A DNA stretch of 64,000 nt from Sphingomonadales bacterium UBA2683 (GTDB taxonomy: Bacteria > Pseudomonadota > Alphaproteobacteria > Sphingomonadales > Sphingomonadaceae), in contig DELZ01000005.1 of NCBI GenBank assembly GCA_002354635.1, positions 436,346-500,345 on the forward strand, read 5' to 3'. Within the stretch, counting starts at the first letter, position 1. Every line of letters starts with the position of its first letter. A model generated the notes under the pieces. The model was not told the origin of the DNA. It was given only the letters and a program-made list of their open reading frames with translations, and searched no databases. Positions 63,903-64,000 of the stretch are shown here, piece after piece. The position numbers and the translations under genes are program-made.

Positions 63903-64000
63903 TTACGCCAATATCATCAATTTTGAAACAAGATGATCAGCGGCGTTGTTAAAAGCGGGGAGGCCTGGATAAGTTGCTGGAACAATCGGCGGGCCTGGGA
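63903..64000 (-). CDS. Possible 3' end of a polysaccharide export gene (partial)
   Basis: One minus-strand frame is open from the window edge to TAA at 63903-63905, ending PGLPAFNNAADHLVSKLMIL plus Ala. It stops 15 bases before the Wzc start. A Wza-like exporter often precedes Wzc, so this may be its C-terminus, but 31 residues do not prove it. Confidence 0.35.
   Translation of the reverse strand, partial: PGPPIVPATYPGLPAFNNAADHLVSKLMILA

Overview
The window looks like chromosomal DNA of an alphaproteobacterium of the order Sphingomonadales. The basis is the Rrf2-sufB operon with its IscR-like operator, the short palindromic intergenic repeats (CTGAACTTGTTTCAG type and GTGTCGAG...CGAGACAC type), the EPS-associated MarR regulator with a NusG-like factor beside a Wzc-type kinase, and the general style of the metabolic genes. 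No rRNA, tRNA, CRISPR array or phage module is visible.

Left part (1-17.3 kb) is ordinary chromosome. It holds sufB and its Rrf2 regulator, an AraC-like regulator, a DUF885 exported hydrolase, a PYROXD2/CrtI-like FAD oxidoreductase, the DUF3604 / periplasmic prolyl isomerase / HupE-UreJ trio, two short-chain dehydrogenases and an NmrA protein, and an AtuA / TIGR03084 / Crp-Fnr group that suggests isoprenoid or CoA-linked catabolism.

17.3-21.1 kb carries a compact three-gene minus-strand operon: a TIR-transmembrane-TPR protein, an unrecognised 251-residue protein, and a TPR protein with a SLOG-like Rossmann domain. TIR and SLOG domains side by side are the ingredients of NAD-derived nucleotide signalling or defence. 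This is the best candidate here for an undescribed system.

21.1-24.4 kb is a junction zone: a fragment of a second TIGR03084 gene, an IS3 remnant, an apparently complete IS5/IS427-type element, a WecA/MraY-family sugar-phosphate transferase and a solo 66-base IS end.

24.4-32.3 kb is a low-G+C polysaccharide cluster on the plus strand. It has a methyltransferase, an amidinating triad (WbpG-type amidotransferase, HisH-like, HisF-like), the UDP-L-FucNAc pathway (CapE/CapF/CapG = WbjB/C/D) and a WbuB-like glycosyltransferase. It ends exactly at an IS3 end and has no flippase or polymerase, so it appears truncated.

32.3-38.1 kb is an IS graveyard. An IS66 element with a pRiA4b ORF-3 passenger sits inside an IS3 element, next to an IS5 fragment and a decayed second IS3 element; then comes a frameshifted copy of the methyltransferase.

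38.8-57.6 kb is a high-G+C minus-strand operon of 18 genes. It encodes CMP-legionaminic acid synthesis (LegB, LegC, LegH/NeuD-like, LegG, LegI, LegF, and PtmE-like CBS-nucleotidyltransferase), a second amidinating triad, two Gfo/Idh/MocA oxidoreductases, a WbpA-like dehydrogenase with a WbpD-like acetyltransferase, and Wzx, Wzy and glycosyltransferases. The likely product is a surface glycan containing an acetamidino-nonulosonic acid.

58.0-64 kb holds exopolysaccharide control and export genes: an EPS-associated MarR regulator, a divergent NusG/RfaH-like factor, a nearly intact IS3 copy, an unrecognised 394-residue exported or anchored protein, and a Wzc-type chain-length tyrosine kinase. A gene end that could be a Wza-like exporter runs off the window.
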